From positions 2,344,501 through 2,408,500 of the forward strand of contig JAUPFL010000001.1 of NCBI GenBank assembly GCA_030562215.1: a stretch of DNA of 64,000 bases, given 5' to 3'. A program made the position numbers and the translations under genes. Positions within the stretch are counted from its first letter, which is position 1, and every line of letters starts with the position of its first letter. The stretch comes from Peribacillus frigoritolerans. GTDB taxonomy: Bacteria > Bacillota > Bacilli > Bacillales > DSM-1321. Shown piece by piece: positions 43,343-54,500 of the stretch. The notes beneath the pieces were generated by a model. The model saw only the letters and a list, made by a program, of their open reading frames with translations. It was not told where the DNA came from and searched no databases.

Positions 43343-44034
43343 TCATTCCCTTGATTGATCCTTAATCAAATCAATATACAAATTTCCTTTTGTCCCTACG
43401 ACAGCATACGAGATATCAAAAACAGCAAGGTTCCTTTTTTGGAGTTCAGCCATCAACCATTCGTCATTGTAGGGGTGTTTGGATAAGTTATCATAAAGGA
43501 TCTTCCCGTCATAGACCAGTTCAATCGGTACAGATCCTGCTGAGGGCAGTATAGGTAAATCCTGCTTGGTGGCATTTTGGTATTGTTCTTTTTCAATACA
43601 GAGAGTGAGCCATTTATCTCTAAAATGGCACATTCAACTTCATCTATGTTAAAGATATCTTTTCCCCGCAAAGCCTGTTTAAGAGAATCCAGTGAATACC
43701 CCATTCGTTCCATTGACTCTTCGAGAATTCTTCCTTTTTGAATTAAAGTGGCAGGTTCTCCAGCAATCCATTTCCCGAAACGCGGATTTCGAACCGCTAG
43801 AAGATTGAGCATAAAAACGACGGTACCCATAATGATAATGGCAATGATAAAATACAGGAATTTAATTTTAATATTGAATGCTAGATTTCCTGCAATTGTC
43901 CCCATCGTAATTGAAGCGATATAAAGGTGATAGGTCCTCTGGGCAATTGTCTGTTTACCGAGGAGTTGGACAAATACCCATAATAAAATAAAAGAGGTAA
44001 AGGTTCGAAAGATGATTTCAACAGATTCCGACAT
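43343..44034 (-). CDS. DUF421 (YetF/YdfS-like) membrane protein (frameshifted)
   Basis: Three N-terminal helices ('SVEIIFRTFTSFILLWVFVQ', 'YHLYIASITMGTIAGNLAFN', 'IIAIIIMGTVVFMLNLLAVR') and the cytosolic DUF421 domain 'PATLIQKGRILEESMERMGY', 'LKQALRGKDIFNIDEVECAI', 'LEINGSLSVL'. After a frame change near 43,590 it ends 'PIELVYDGKILYDNL...AVVGTKGNLYIDL'. Such proteins are common in Bacillus, some expressed in the forespore; the function is unknown. Confidence 0.85.
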
Positions 44035-44367
44035 GATGATTTCTCCCTTACAAAACTCCCGACAGTTGGATTTGTGATAGTATGTTCTTGTATCTTGCCG
44101 TTTATTCTGTATAAGAAAATGACAAGGTAACCCTCTTTGATTCGGGAACCCATCTTACATGAAATTATAGATTTATTCATGAATTATAATTAAGAAGCAA
44201 CTTTCTTATAAACCAGGCATTCAATTATAAGTGAAGTCTCAGGAAGCAAGCAGCTCATTACTTGCTTCTTTTTTGGGTTTGATAAATCCATGGATATGTT
44301 TACTTAGTATCGATTAAGAAATTTCTTCGAATAATAGTATCAAAATACATTTGCACGGGGGTATGTT
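44035..44367. other. Intergenic region with hairpin
   Basis: GAAGCAAGCAGCTCATTACT and TGCTTCTTTTTT (44,243-44,275) form a terminator-like hairpin about 90 bp before the YhgE start. It could terminate read-through or attenuate the downstream gene. Nothing else seen. Confidence 0.45.
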
Positions 44368-46489
44368 TTGAGAAATATTCAGGAAATTTTCATTGACGAT
44401 TTAAAAGCATTTATAAAAATTTCTTTGTTTGTATCGTAGTAGTCTTTCTCATGTTCATCCCTTCCATTTATGCGTGGTTTAATATTGTCGCATCTTGGGA
44501 CCCGTATGCAAATACGGAAGGAATTCTTGTCGGTGTTGCCAATGATGATAAAGGTGCGGAGTTAAATGGCGAAGTCGTGAACATAGGCAAGGAAGTCATA
44601 GAGGGGTTAAAGGAGAATAAGGATCTGGGCTGGAGTTTCACTTCGAAAAAAGAGGCGATAGCAAAAGTGGAAAAGGGGGATTATTATGCATCCATCATCA
44701 TTCCGGAGAACTTTTCCGAACATATTTCGACTATCATGACCGATGACCCTAAGAAAGCGGAGATTGATTACTATGTAAATGAAAAAATCAATTCCATTGC
44801 TCCAAAAATTACGGCAGCGGGTGCCAACAGCATAGTGGACAATGTGAGCAAAACCTTCATCAAATCGGCCAGTGGGAGTATCCTTGCAATCTTTAATGAA
44901 TTGGGAATCACCTTGCAAAACGAGTTGCCGACCATTCAAAAAATGAAGAATATGGTGTATTTATTAGAGGGTGAACTGCCAGAGCTTGAACAAAATATCA
45001 AAACTGTTCAAACACATGTTAAAAAGGCCGAAGATATCATTAAGAAGGTCAATGAAGGTTTGGATTCAATAGAAGGTATAACGTCACAGAAGGACAAATT
45101 GGTATCGGACGTTTCTAGTTATGTAGATTCAACAAGGCAGGCATTCGAAGGAATCAATCCCCTCTTGAAAAATGATATCGCGAACATCAGGAGCGATAAT
45201 GAATCCATTTTAGTGCTGGCGAACCGGTTAACGAGTCAGGATTTACCTGACAATGAGTCGAATCAGCTAGTGGAACAAGGGGTAACGAGGATAAATAAAG
45301 AGTTGTACCTTTTGGACAGTATGTATAATTTATTGGTGAGAGTCAATCAATTTAATGAGAAAAACGTGCTTCAGCCAGAAATACAGCTAGTTGATGGACT
45401 AAGGGATAATGCTTCGAACCAACTTCAAGCGCTGAATGACCGAGCATACGGCAATCTTATCGAACTTGGCAGGAACAATGATCAAGTCTTGGCAAGCTTC
45501 CAGAAGAGCTATTCGAAGGAAACGGGGCCAAAGTTCAACGAAATCTGGAATGAAACGGAATCAATATTGAATAATGTCCAACTTACGATGGAGGAGGGCA
45601 ACAAGGTCCTTCCTGAGGTGAGAACGCTGTTGAATGAGACCAATCGAACATTGGAAACGCGTACAGGGGATATCGATAAGTTACAGAATAAGTTTCCGGA
45701 AATCGAAACGAAAATAAAGGCTCTAGCTTCTAAAATGAGGGAAATTGATAAGTCTTATAATATGGAAGAAGTGATCGATTTCCTAAGGAATGATATTGAA
45801 CAAGAAAGTGAATTCTTTTCCGAACCAGTGCTGCTCAATAAACACAGTCTCTTTCCGATTCCGAACTATGGATCTGCCATGTCCCCTTTCTTTACGGCAC
45901 TTTCCCTCTGGGTCGGCGGTACAATATTGATCTCCATGCTTAGCGTGGGTGTTTCTCAAAAAGTCTATAGCCCATATCAAATTTATATCGGGCGGTATCT
46001 TATATTTTTCATCATTGGGGTCATGCAGGCTCTTAGTGTTTCCATTGGGAATATCATTCTTATCGGTGTTTATGTAGCGGATAAATTTGAGTACATCCTG
46101 TTTTCCGTTCTGATAAGTACCGTATTTACACTCATTGTTTATACCTTCGTTTCCGTTCTTGGAAATGTTGGAAAAGGGATAAGCGTCGTCTTGATGGTCC
46201 TTCAAATATCAAGTTCAGGCGGCACCTTCCCCATTCAGGTCACACCGCCCTTTTTCAACATATTAACCCTTTCTTGCCATTCACCTATGCTGTGGGTTTA
46301 CTTCGTGAATCTGTTGGGGGAATAACTTGGAGCGTAGCTGGCAAGGACATTTTTATCTTGATTCTCTTTTTAATAATCACGCTCATCTTAGGTATCATTT
46401 TGAAAAAGCCTCTGCATGCAAGGACACAAAAGATGAAGGATAAATTGTATGGAAGCAGGATTTTTAAGGTATTGAAAGATTGCCGGTGA
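44368..46489 (+). CDS. YhgE/Pip family membrane protein (frameshifted)
   Basis: A TTG start follows GGGGGT by 6-8 nt. 'RNIQEIFIDDLKAFIKN' joins (change near 44,418) to the first helix 'FFVCIVVVFLMFIPSIYAWF' and the Pip motif 'NIVASWDPYANTEGILVGVA'. A long extracellular coiled-coil region follows, then five C-terminal helices; a second change near 46,275 restores 'FLPFTYAVGLLRESVGGITW'. Relatives include the phage-infection protein Pip and ABC-2-type permeases; in Bacillus they are linked to envelope functions and WXG/LXG secretion (YueB/EsaA group). The full length of about 705 is normal. Confidence 0.9.
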
Positions 46490-46756
46490 CCTCGGTTAAT
46501 TCAATTTGAAAACTATGGATACTGAAATCAGCCTGAACCCTTAAAAGGGAATCAGGTTCTTTTATTTGCTGAATGGAATTGGCTATATGTATTTTTATGT
46601 ATGTTTGGAATATTTATCAATATATTGACAGTTGAATAGGAAGATGCCGATTAATTAGAATTTTTGCATTTTTATAGTTGACAAAAACCATTGGATTAAT
46701 CATTATTAAGAAATAATGTTTAGTAAATCGATGCGATATAAAAGTGGGGTGACTTT

Positions 46757-47598
46757 ATGTATTTAACAATAGATGGCATTGAAAAAAGTTTTAAGAATGA
46801 AAAGAAAGAAAGCATAAAGGTGCTCGAAAAGATTGACATAGAGGTCGAGAAAGGAAGCTTCGTTTCGATTGTCGGCCCTTCAGGATGTGGTAAATCCACA
46901 CTCCTTTATCTGATTGCCGGCCTTGATAAGGCAGATGTGGGTGAAATACGTGTAGCTGGGAAAAAGTGGTGAAGCCAGGCCCGGAACGGGTTGTGGTGTT
47001 TCAGGAGGCGGGGTTATTTCCTTGGCTGACGGTCCTTGAAAACGTTACATACGGATTGAAGTTAAAGAAAATGCCCAAAGAAGAAGCAAAAGCCAAGGCA
47101 CTGGACATTTTAAAGATGGTTCACCTCAGCCGGTATGTTGACTCCTATCCGCATCAACTCTCAGGAGGAATGAAACAGAGGGTAGCCATCGCAAGAGCGT
47201 TGGTGATGGAACCGGATATCCTGTTGATGGATGAGCCATTCTCCGCACTTGATGAGCAAACGAGGATGGTTTTGCATAAAGAGCTGCTCGAAATCTGGAG
47301 AAAAACTAAAGTGACGATCTTTTTCGTTACCCATAATATTCGCGAGGCTGTTCAGCTTTCCGAAAAAATTATCGTCTTTGCTACCCGTCCCGGGAAAATC
47401 AAAGAGACGATTTCCGTCCCTTCCATGAAAGATGGAGTTATGCCGGATAGTGTAACTTTGCATACAGAACAAAGGGTTCTATCGATTTTGCAGGAGGAAA
47501 TTGAAAAAGTGCTGAAGGAGGAAATGGGGAATGATTACAGCTTTAAGACGAATCATATTCATCGCGATGATAGCGGGGATATGGGAAGTCACATCTAG
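46757..47598 (+). CDS. ssuB: ABC transporter ATP-binding protein, SsuB/TauB type (frameshifted)
   Basis: Walker A '[19 protein letters not shown]', Q-loop '[20 protein letters not shown]', signature '[20 protein letters not shown]', Walker B '[17 protein letters not shown]', H-loop '[20 protein letters not shown]'. The frame changes near 46,967. The F-Q-E-x-x-L-F-P-W motif is typical of nitrate/sulfonate/taurine importers. The last 68 nt overlap the permease gene. No substrate enzyme such as SsuD is nearby, so substrate and gene symbol are provisional. Confidence 0.85.
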
Positions 47599-48284
47599 AC
47601 TTTCCAGTCTTCCGGATTTCATGTTTCCGAGCCTGACTCAGGTTTTGGAAACTCTGTTTAAAGGGACTGATGAGCGGACAAATAACCGAAGCCATCGGAA
47701 AAAGCCTTGGCCGTATCCTGATCGGCTTTATGATTGCCATTATAGTAGGCCTGATATTAGGATATTTCATTTGGCGTTTTAAATTGGTTGAAGACACTTT
47801 AGGATTCGTCGTGACGGCATTACAGTCCATCCCGAGTATCGTGTGGTTCCCTTTGGCGATCATTTGGTTTGGATTGAATGATTTTTCGATCCTCTTCATC
47901 GTCACCATCGGAGCAACTTGGACGATGACGGTTAATGCAACGAGTGGCTTCCGGAATGTACCCCAGTTGTATCAGCGTGTTGCCAAAACATATGGATCGA
48001 CCGGGTTTCATTTTCTTCGCACTGTGATTTTACCAGCATCCGTCCCGCAAATAATATCCGGTCTCCGAATTGCATGGGCCTTTTCCTGGCGTGCTTTGAT
48101 GGCAGGTGAATTACTTGGCGGGGGAGGCGGTCTTGGCCAATTGCTGGAAATGGGCAGATCACTGGGACAAATGGATTTGGTCATCTCCGTGATGATCATC
48201 ATCGCAATCATCGGAACAATCGTGGATAATGTCGTCTTCTCCCGCCTTGAACGTAATGTTCAACTGAAATGGGGAGTGAAGTAA
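47531..48284 (+). CDS. ssuC: ABC transporter permease, SsuC/TauC type (frameshifted)
   Basis: '[20 protein letters not shown]', then (change near 47,665) 'SLGRILIGFMIAIIVGLILG', 'LQSIPSIVWFPLAIIWFGLN', and the EAA loop 'AKTYGSTGFHFLRTVILPAS', 'VPQIISGLRIAWAFSWRALM'. Six helices, BPD_transp_1 family. It is translationally coupled to the ATPase and followed by the binding protein 41 bp later: B-C-A order. It is the membrane channel of the importer. Confidence 0.88.
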
Positions 48285-48325
48285 CGGTAGTTTAATAAAA
48301 TAATAGTTATAAAGGAGAGAAAAAT

Positions 48326-49341
48326 ATGCTGAAAAAATCATTCTTTGCCCTTATTCTGTCTGTATTGTTAATCGGAATAGTAAGCGGATGCACTCAATCC
48401 AGCAGTAATGATGAAGAAGGGGAAGGGGCCGGGGGAAATCCGTGAAAATTGGTTATTTTCCTAACCTAACCCACAGTGCAACGATCATTGCACTTGAAAA
48501 AGGCTTTTTCGAAGAAGAGTTCGGTAAAGATGTCAAGATTGAAACCAAAACAGTGGCCAATGGCGGATTATTCATGGAAGCAATGGCCACAAACGCCATT
48601 GATGTCGGAACGGTCGGGCCAGGTCCATTGCTTAACTTTTACGTGAAAAACCCTGAATACCACTTGATCTCCGGGGCTGTTAATGGAGGTGCCGTACTTG
48701 TGGCTAGCGAAGGCAGCAAGGTTACGGATTTAAAAGATTTGGACGGTAAAAAGGTAGCGATTCCCGTCATTGGAAGCACACAGGATGTCATGCTTAGGAA
48801 GGCCCTTCAAGATGTTGACTTAAAACCGACTACAAATGGGGGCACAGTTGAGCTGTATGCGGCAGCACCTGCTGACACAACCGCCCTTTTTGTTCAAAAG
48901 TCTGTCGATGCAGCAGCGACCCAGGAACCATGGGGGTATGTATTGGAAAACCAGGCAAAAGGAAAGCTAGTGCTTGACTGGGATCAATTTGCATGGGGAA
49001 AAGATTCACCTAACACGGTAGTGGCTGCAAGCCAGAAGTTCTTGGATAAAAAGGGGCTCGCTGCTTCCTATTTGAAAGCGCATGAAAAAGCAGTGAAGTT
49101 CATACAGGAAAACCCTGAAGAAAGCCAAGAACTGGTTATTAAGCATTTGAAGGAACTCACTGGAAAAGAATTAAGCAAAGAAGAAGTGGCTTCAGCATTT
49201 TCACGCCTTGAAGTGACGACTGAAGTTAATGAGCAAGTCATTCAAGAAATGGCTGACATTAGCAAAGAAGCTGGTTATATCCCTAGCAATGATATAAAAG
49301 GCATGATCGATTTATCAATTCTTGAAGAAGTGTCCAAATAA
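48326..49341 (+). CDS. ssuA: ABC transporter substrate-binding lipoprotein, SsuA-like (frameshifted)
   Basis: Signal peptide 'KKSFFALILSVLLIGIVSGC' with lipobox. A frame change near 48,438 lies in the G-rich linker. NMT1/THI5-like domain: 'VKIGYFPNLTHSATIIALEK', 'GFFEEEFGKDVKIETKTVAN', 'AIDVGTVGPGPLLNFYVK', 'DLDGKKVAIPVIGSTQDVML', 'SVDAAATQEPWGYVLENQ'. It binds aliphatic sulfonates, nitrate, taurine or similar anions; the ligand cannot be told from sequence. SD AAAGGAGAG. Confidence 0.88.
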
Positions 49342-49354
49342 ATTGAAACAAGCA

Positions 49355-49391
49355 AGCGCCTCAGCCATCCTGGCTTTGGCGTTTTTTTTGT
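49355..49391 (+). terminator. Rho-independent terminator of the ABC operon
   Basis: CGCCTCAGCC ATCCT GGCTTTGGCG followed by eight Ts. Confidence 0.88.
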
Positions 49392-49475
49392 AATCATGTA
49401 AAGGACGATCTAATCAGTTTTAATTAAGCGGGGAAATAATCTTGGATATAAACACCGCAGGTCATGAACTCCCTG

Positions 49476-50413
49476 TTATGGACAGACTTGATCCAATGCT
49501 TGGATAACATGATCAACCTCTTCCCAGGAATGGATGGTAGCGCCTGAAGCCAGTGAATGTCCTCCTCCATTGAATTGACGTGCGATGGAAGCGATGGGAA
49601 TATTCCTTGAACGTATCCTGACACGGATTTCCGAAGGGTATTCGATGAAGAAAGCCCAGATTTTATTGCTCCTGATACTAGATAGCGTATTGACTAAGTT
49701 CGAAGCTTCAAGTCGATCCACACCATACATATTTAACAGATCCTCCGTAATAATGAAGTAAGCTACCCCTTTATCGGTTACCTTGAAGCTCATTAGAATG
49801 TCTTTTGAAGTCGGGAAGCGTTTTTCGCCTTAACGTTAAGGCTGTTATGGATTCTTTCGGGCTGAATATTATAAGTTCTTAAGTGCGAAACCATTTTTAA
49901 TGTCCTGGGAGTGGTATTCCCATTCGTGAAATTCCCTGTATCACTAAGTATTCCTGCAAAAAAGGATTTAGCCGCTTCTTTATTCATGATGAAGCCTTCT
50001 GGATATTCCAAGAATAAATCAACAAGCATTTCACTTGCAGAGCTATAAGAAGGGTCGACCCAAGAAATGTCACCGAATTGTTCGTATTCGGGGTGGTGGT
50101 CAATTTTGATCAGCATGTCTCCATGATCATATCGGGAATCACTGATCCGTGAAATGTTGGCAGTATCACAAACAATCACTAAGGCACCTTTGTATTTGTT
50201 ATCGGAAATGACATCCATATCACCTATGAATAGAAGCTTATCCACTTCCTCGCCTACCGCATAGACTTCTTTAGAAGGGCAGGAGTGCTTCAATAGGTTC
50301 TTCAAACCGAGTTGTGATCCCAATGCATCCGGGTCCGGATTTACATGGCGATGAATGATAATTGTGTGGTATTTCTTGATCGCTTCGATTATTTCCATTT
50401 TTTTATTGTCCAT
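49476..50413 (-). CDS. nrnA: DHH/DHHA1 phosphoesterase, NrnA-like (frameshifted)
   Basis: NrnA degrades nano-RNAs and dephosphorylates pAp. DHH motifs: 'TIIIHRHVNPDPDALGSQLG' (motif I), 'ALVIVCDTANISRI' (II), 'LIKIDHHPEYEQFGD' (III, the DHH), 'SASEMLVDLF', 'AGILSDTGNFTNGNTTPRTL' (IV). The DHHA1 part follows a frame change near 49,800: 'FKVTDKGVAYFIITEDLL', 'SIARQFNGGGHSLASGATI' with the conserved G-G-G-H. SD GGGGG. About 312 residues, normal for the family. Confidence 0.9.
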
Positions 50414-50876
50414 ATCGCCATCCCCCTTTTAACCTTTCCTTGTCTGCCGAGCGACAATTGATTATATTCAAAATTCATATATTGACAGTTATACCTATTC
50501 AATCATCACATGCCAAACGAATAAAGGCAATTCCGATTACTTTGGATTGATGGGGCCTGGAAGTATTTTCATATGAAACGGAAGGTTTCTTAAAGAGTAT
50601 TTCAGCAGATGTAATAAAAACACCTAAACAAAATTATTGCAAAATTCAAAAAATTAATCTATACTTAATTTACCAAACCGATGACAACAAGTTACCTTGT
50701 TGCATGGCCGGCTTGTCATAAAACTGGAATCCATAAAAATTGACTTGGTTCACTTGATCTTCCTTTGCAGGAAGACAGTTCGTGGATAAGGGTCAGTGAA
50801 ACATTCAATGTAATGTCATTGTTTGGTTTTACTGGCTCTTTTTTGTGTATCCCGACAGTTTGAAAGGGGTGATGAT
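50414..50876. other. Upstream region of the CoA-transferase operon
   Basis: No gene. ATGACAA (50,681) and TTGTCAT (50,713) form an interrupted inverted repeat around ACAAG-TTAC-CTTGT, a possible operator. AT-rich tracts at 50,600-50,670 could hold the promoter. Confidence 0.4.
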
Positions 50877-52061
50877 ATGAATGGAGCTTTGGAAGGAGTC
50901 AGGATCATCGATGTATCCCGTGTTTTGGCGGGACCGTTTTGTTCAATGATTCTCGGTGATTTGGGTGCCGATGTCATTAAAATCGAGCATCATGAGTCAG
51001 GTGATGAAACGAGAGGGTGGGGGCCGCCGTTCGCCGAAGGAGAAAGCGCTTACTATTTATGTGCCAATCGAAATAAGCAAAGCATGACCTTGAATTTAAA
51101 ATCTGAGGAAGGGAAAGAGATTTTCCGGAAGTTGGTGTCTTCAGGTGATATAGTGATTCAAAATTTCAAGACGGGCACATTGGAAAAACTGGGGTTGGGT
51201 TATGAGGATTTAAAGGAAATCAACCCGAAACTGATCATGGCCTCGATTACGGGGTTTGGTTTAACCGGTCCTTATAAAGATTTGCCGGGCTATGATTATA
51301 TCATTCAAGCGATGAGTGGATTGATGAGCATCACAGGAGAAAAAGATGGAAGTCCCGTAAAGGTTGGAGTGGCCATAGCTGACATATTGACTGGCTTGTA
51401 TACATGCATTGGCATTCTATCCGCTTTACATCATAGGGATAAAGCGGGGGAAGGACAGGAAATTGATATTTCATTAATGGATTGTCAGGTTTCTTCATTG
51501 GTGAATGTCGCCAGCAACTATTTATTCAGTGGCTTGACCCCTGAAAGAATGGGGAACCAGCATCCCAATATCGTTCCATACCAGACGTTCCGGACAAGGG
51601 ATGGAGAGCTTGTCGTGGCTGTAGGAAATGATGATCAGTTCAGGAGATTTTCAACCGTTATAGGCAGACCTGATTTAGCGGAACAGGAAGAGTTCAAGCA
51701 TAATGAAAAACGTTTGCAAAACAAGGAAGAATTAATACCGATAATAGAGGATTCGCTGGGTGGAAAGACAAAGAAAGAATGGAAAAGGCTGTTTGATGAT
51801 GCAGGGATACCCAATGGCCCGATTAATGATATCGCAGAGATGTTCGAGGATCCGCAAATCATCGCAAGAGGCATGTTGGTGAGCATGGAACATCCCACAA
51901 TCGATGATCTTAAAGTGACGGGATCGCCCTGAACCTTTCAAAAACACCGGTTACCATGAGAAAGCATCCGCCTCTCTATGGTGCATACCGCTTCCATTTT
52001 GGCTGAAATAGGATATAGTGCAGACCAAATAAGCAAATTCAAGGAAAATAAAATTATTTAG
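50877..52061 (+). CDS. CaiB/BaiF family CoA-transferase (frameshifted at the 3' end)
   Basis: Family III CoA-transferase that moves CoA between acyl groups. Start at 50,877 after AAAGGGGTGATG. 'VRIIDVSRVLAGPFCSMILG', 'DLGADVIKIEHHESGDETRG', catalytic Asp in 'GQEIDISLMDCQVS', 'QHPNIVPYQTFRTRDGELVV'. Frame changes near 51,930 and 51,985 lead to 'SKTPVTMRKHPPLYG' and 'HTASILAEIGYSADQISKFK'. It ends 12 bp before the acyl-CoA dehydrogenase; together with DUF3870 they probably activate and oxidise an organic acid. Confidence 0.9.
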
Positions 52062-52072
52062 GAGGAATTTTA

Positions 52073-53279
52073 ATGATGAATTTCGAATTAACAGAAGAGC
52101 AGCAAAGTGTGAAGAAAGTGGTAAGGAAATTTGTGGATAAGGAAATTATTCCATATATTCAAGAGTGGGATAGGCAAGGTCAATTCCAGCCGCATATTTT
52201 AAAAAGGTTAGCGGAATTGCAATTGATGGGCGTTTGTATACCTGAAGAGTATGGTGGGGTCGGAATGGATTATAATACCCTAGCCATCGTTTGTGAAGAG
52301 CTGGAGCGAGGCGATACGGCTTACCGAACTGCAGTTTCTGTACATACAGGGTTAAATAGCATGACCCTGCTGCAATGGGGGACGGAAGAACAAAAACAGA
52401 AATATTTAGTACCCCAGGCAAAAGGGATCAAGATTGGCGCATTTGGGCTGACTGAACCGAATGCAGGGTCTGATGTAGCGGCAATGAAATCAACGGCAAA
52501 ACGCGTTGGCGACCATTATATCTTAAACGGGTCAAAAACATGGATTTCGCTCTGTGATTATGCAGATCATTTCCTCATTTTCGCCAAGACGGATCATGAT
52601 GCCGGTTCAAGGGGAATCACTGCTTTTATTGTGGAACGGACTTTCGAGGGAGTGGAGTCGAAAGCCATTAAAGGGAAATTGGGTATTCGTGCCGGGAATA
52701 CAGGCGAGATCTTTTTAACGGATGTAAAAGTTCCGGTGGAGAATAGGCTCGGTGAAGAAGGTGAGGGCTTTAAAATTTCCATGTCGGCATTGGACAGCGG
52801 CCGGTTTACAGTGGCCGCAGGTGCTGTAGGGTTAATAGAAGCAAGCCTGGAAGCAAGCTTGAAGTATTGCCATGAACGAAGTACATTCGGAAAAGAGATT
52901 GGCAAACATCAGCTCGTTCAACAGATGATTGCCAAGATGACCGCAAATTTAGAGATTTCAGATTGCTGGTATTTAAAGCGGGCACCTTAAAAATCAAGGA
53001 AAAAGGAATACGAAGGAAACATCACTTGCCAAGTGGATATCATGTAATGCTGCTAATGAAGCGGCCAATGATGCTGTTCAAATTCATGGTGCCTATGGCT
53101 ACTCGGATGAATATCCAGTCGAACGTTTTCTGCGGAATTCGAAAGCTCCGGTCATTTACGAAGGAACCCGTGAGATTCATACTGTAATGCAGGGTGAATA
53201 CGCACTTGGCTACAGACAGGATAAAGAGCTTCGTAAGCAATTGCCTGCATGGCCCTTCGAGCAAGTTTCCGTACATTAA
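52073..53279 (+). CDS. Acyl-CoA dehydrogenase (frameshifted)
   Basis: FAD-dependent alpha,beta-dehydrogenation of acyl-CoA. SD TAGGAGGAA. '[20 protein letters not shown]', '[20 protein letters not shown]', FAD/substrate motif '[20 protein letters not shown]', '[20 protein letters not shown]'. A frame change near 52,978 leads to '[20 protein letters not shown]', '[20 protein letters not shown]' with the catalytic Glu in Y-E-G-T. Close to short-chain and glutaryl-type enzymes. The pairing with a CaiB-type transferase suggests a dicarboxylate or branched-acid pathway (inference). Confidence 0.9.
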
Positions 53280-53299
53280 CTATAGATAGAGGAGATCAG

Positions 53300-53614
53300 A
53301 TGATGAACACATACTTTATTGCAGGGCATGCAAAACTTCCACAAGGGATGGCAGCGAGAAATATATATGATTCGATCACGATCACGGTGGAGCTTGACTT
53401 TAAATATGGAGTAATAGTCGAGGCTTCCTGTACACTTGCTACAGAACATGGCAGGGAATTCATTCGTCAACTGCTGCGGGGGTATTGCCTGAAAGATGGC
53501 ATCGAAGAATTAATTGATCGTGTACAATTGCATTATCGTGGGAAGGCTGGTCAAGCCATTCAAGCAGGGCTGAAGGATGTGTATGCACAGTTCGAATTGG
53601 TCTCCGTTAAATAA
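53300..53614 (+). CDS. DUF3870 protein
   Basis: 104 residues, intact; the ATG at 53,300 follows GAGGAGATC. 'TYFIAGHAKLPQGMAARNIY', 'DSITITVELDFKYGVIVEAS', 'CTLATEHGREFIRQLLRGYC'. DUF3870 is widespread in Firmicutes next to amino- or organic-acid catabolic genes; no activity is known. The conserved G-H-A-(K/R)-L-P-Q-G-M and C-T-L-A-T-E motifs are complete. It is probably the last gene of the CoA-transferase/dehydrogenase operon. Confidence 0.85.
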   Translation: MMNTYFIAGHAKLPQGMAARNIYDSITITVELDFKYGVIVEASCTLATEHGREFIRQLLRGYCLKDGIEELIDRVQLHYRGKAGQAIQAGLKDVYAQFELVSVK

Positions 53615-53625
53615 GCGCGAAACTG

Positions 53626-53661
53626 GAAGGATCCTACCGTATGTAAGAGGGTGGGATCTTT
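53626..53661 (+). terminator. Rho-independent terminator
   Basis: AGGATCCTACC...GGGTGGGATCTTTTT after the DUF3870 gene. Confidence 0.75.
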
Positions 53662-53768
53662 TTAATATAGGTTCAGGTTCTCAACTAGATCATGCTAGAG
53701 TTGGAATAACAGTTGCAGGTAAGAAGAGACATTTGAATGGATGGATATAAAGATCGTGATCATTTTAA

Positions 53769-53806
53769 AAACACAAAACTCGCCCTATAAGACGAGTTTG
53801 TGTTTT
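53769..53806. terminator. Terminator downstream of the KGA-repeat gene
   Basis: AAACACAAAACTCG...ACGAGTTTGTGTTT with A/T runs on both sides; it can serve the minus-strand gene. Confidence 0.75.
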
Positions 53807-53867
53807 TTATAAGAAATTGGACTTTAAAATAAAGCTTAATATCCAGTAAGAAAATATTATTTGTACA

Positions 53868-54354
53868 TTAAAACGGAACCATGAAACTAGAAGCACCATT
53901 TCCGTTTATTGCGAAAGTTATTGCAGCAAAGCCACCTGCAGTGGTTGGAGGAACACTGGTTTCTGTTGGAGCGCCTTTGTCTGCTGCATATAGAACACCG
54001 GTTTCTGCTGGTGCGCCTTTGTCTGCTGCATGCAGACCTCCGTTTCCAGCAAGAACCCCTTTGAGTGCCGGAAGTGGATCGTTTCCAGCAAGAGCCCCTT
54101 TGAGTACCGCAAGTCGATTTATTCCTGCTAGTGCGCCTTTGCGTGCTGCAAGTGGACCTGCTCGTGCCCCTTTGAGTACCACAAGTGTACCGATTCCTGC
54201 TCGTGCAATGTTTAGTGCTGCAAGTAGAGCACTCTTCTTCGTTGCTACGTGAATGTCTGCCTTTTGGCTGTGGGTCCTTAAACATGAAATCGCTTAACCC
54301 CATGGAATTGGCTCTATCCACCGCATTTTGTATGTCACGAATGATGTCTGACAT
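53868..54354 (-). CDS. KGA-repeat protein divergent from cotH (frameshifted)
   Basis: SD AAAGGGGGA precedes the ATG at 54,354. 'MSDIIRDIQNAVDRANSMGL', 'SDFMFKDPQPK', then, if one G near 54,270 is removed, 'ADIHVATKKSALLAALNIAR'. Degenerate repeats of 12-14 residues follow, each starting K-G-A/V: 'KGARAGPLAAR', 'KGALAGINRLAVL', 'KGALAGNDPLPAL', 'KGVLAGNGGLHAAD', 'KGAPAETGVLYAAD', ending 'FAAITFAINGNGASSFMVPF'. The uncorrected frame gives a Cys/Ser/Arg-rich tail with worse codon use. A CATAGTTTA sigma-K -10 lies upstream. Probably a spore-coat protein; family unknown. Confidence 0.6.
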
Positions 54355-54377
54355 ATATAATCCCCCTTTCTATACAT

Positions 54378-54404
54378 TAAACTATGTTGCTTGTACGTGA
54401 TGTG
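54378..54404 (-). promoter_or_regulatory. Predicted sigma-K promoter of the KGA-repeat gene
   Basis: Minus strand: CAC (-35), 15 nt, CATAGTTTA (-10, 54,378-54,386). The spacing is one nt short of the optimum. Confidence 0.5.
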
Positions 54405-54448
54405 CTAAAGATAATCCCCAATCTTTTTAAAAATAGTGTTTTTGGGTG

Positions 54449-54475
54449 ACACCCTTCGCTTTTTTCCATAATTTA
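54449..54475 (+). promoter_or_regulatory. Predicted sigma-K promoter of the cotH-like gene
   Basis: AC (54,449-54,450), exactly 16 nt, CATAATTTA (54,467-54,475), 25 bp before the start codon. Divergent from the sigma-K-type promoter of the KGA-repeat gene. Confidence 0.65.
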
Positions 54476-54500
54476 ATAGGAAAGTGAAGGGAAGGGTTAT

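Noticed and set aside
46490..46756. SAM/S-box or other riboswitch before the SsuBCA-type operon
   Set aside because: No conserved core or terminator/anti-terminator pair could be seen; only TTGACA-like hexamers at 46,625 and 46,679.
50701..50720. Sigma-54 promoter before the CoA-transferase gene
   Set aside because: TGGCCGGCTTGTC does not match the invariant GG-N10-GC spacing well, and no enhancer-binding regulator is near.
53881..54252. Open frame on the + strand (Ala/Pro-rich) over the KGA repeats
   Set aside because: No SD; it mirrors the repeats of the minus-strand gene, which has a strong SD and a sigma-K-type promoter.
53887..54354. Uninterrupted minus-strand frame giving a Cys/Ser/Arg-rich CotG-like tail
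   Set aside because: Poor codon use after residue 35. Removing one G gives a frame with normal codons, regular KGA repeats and a longer sensible protein. Kept as an alternative only.
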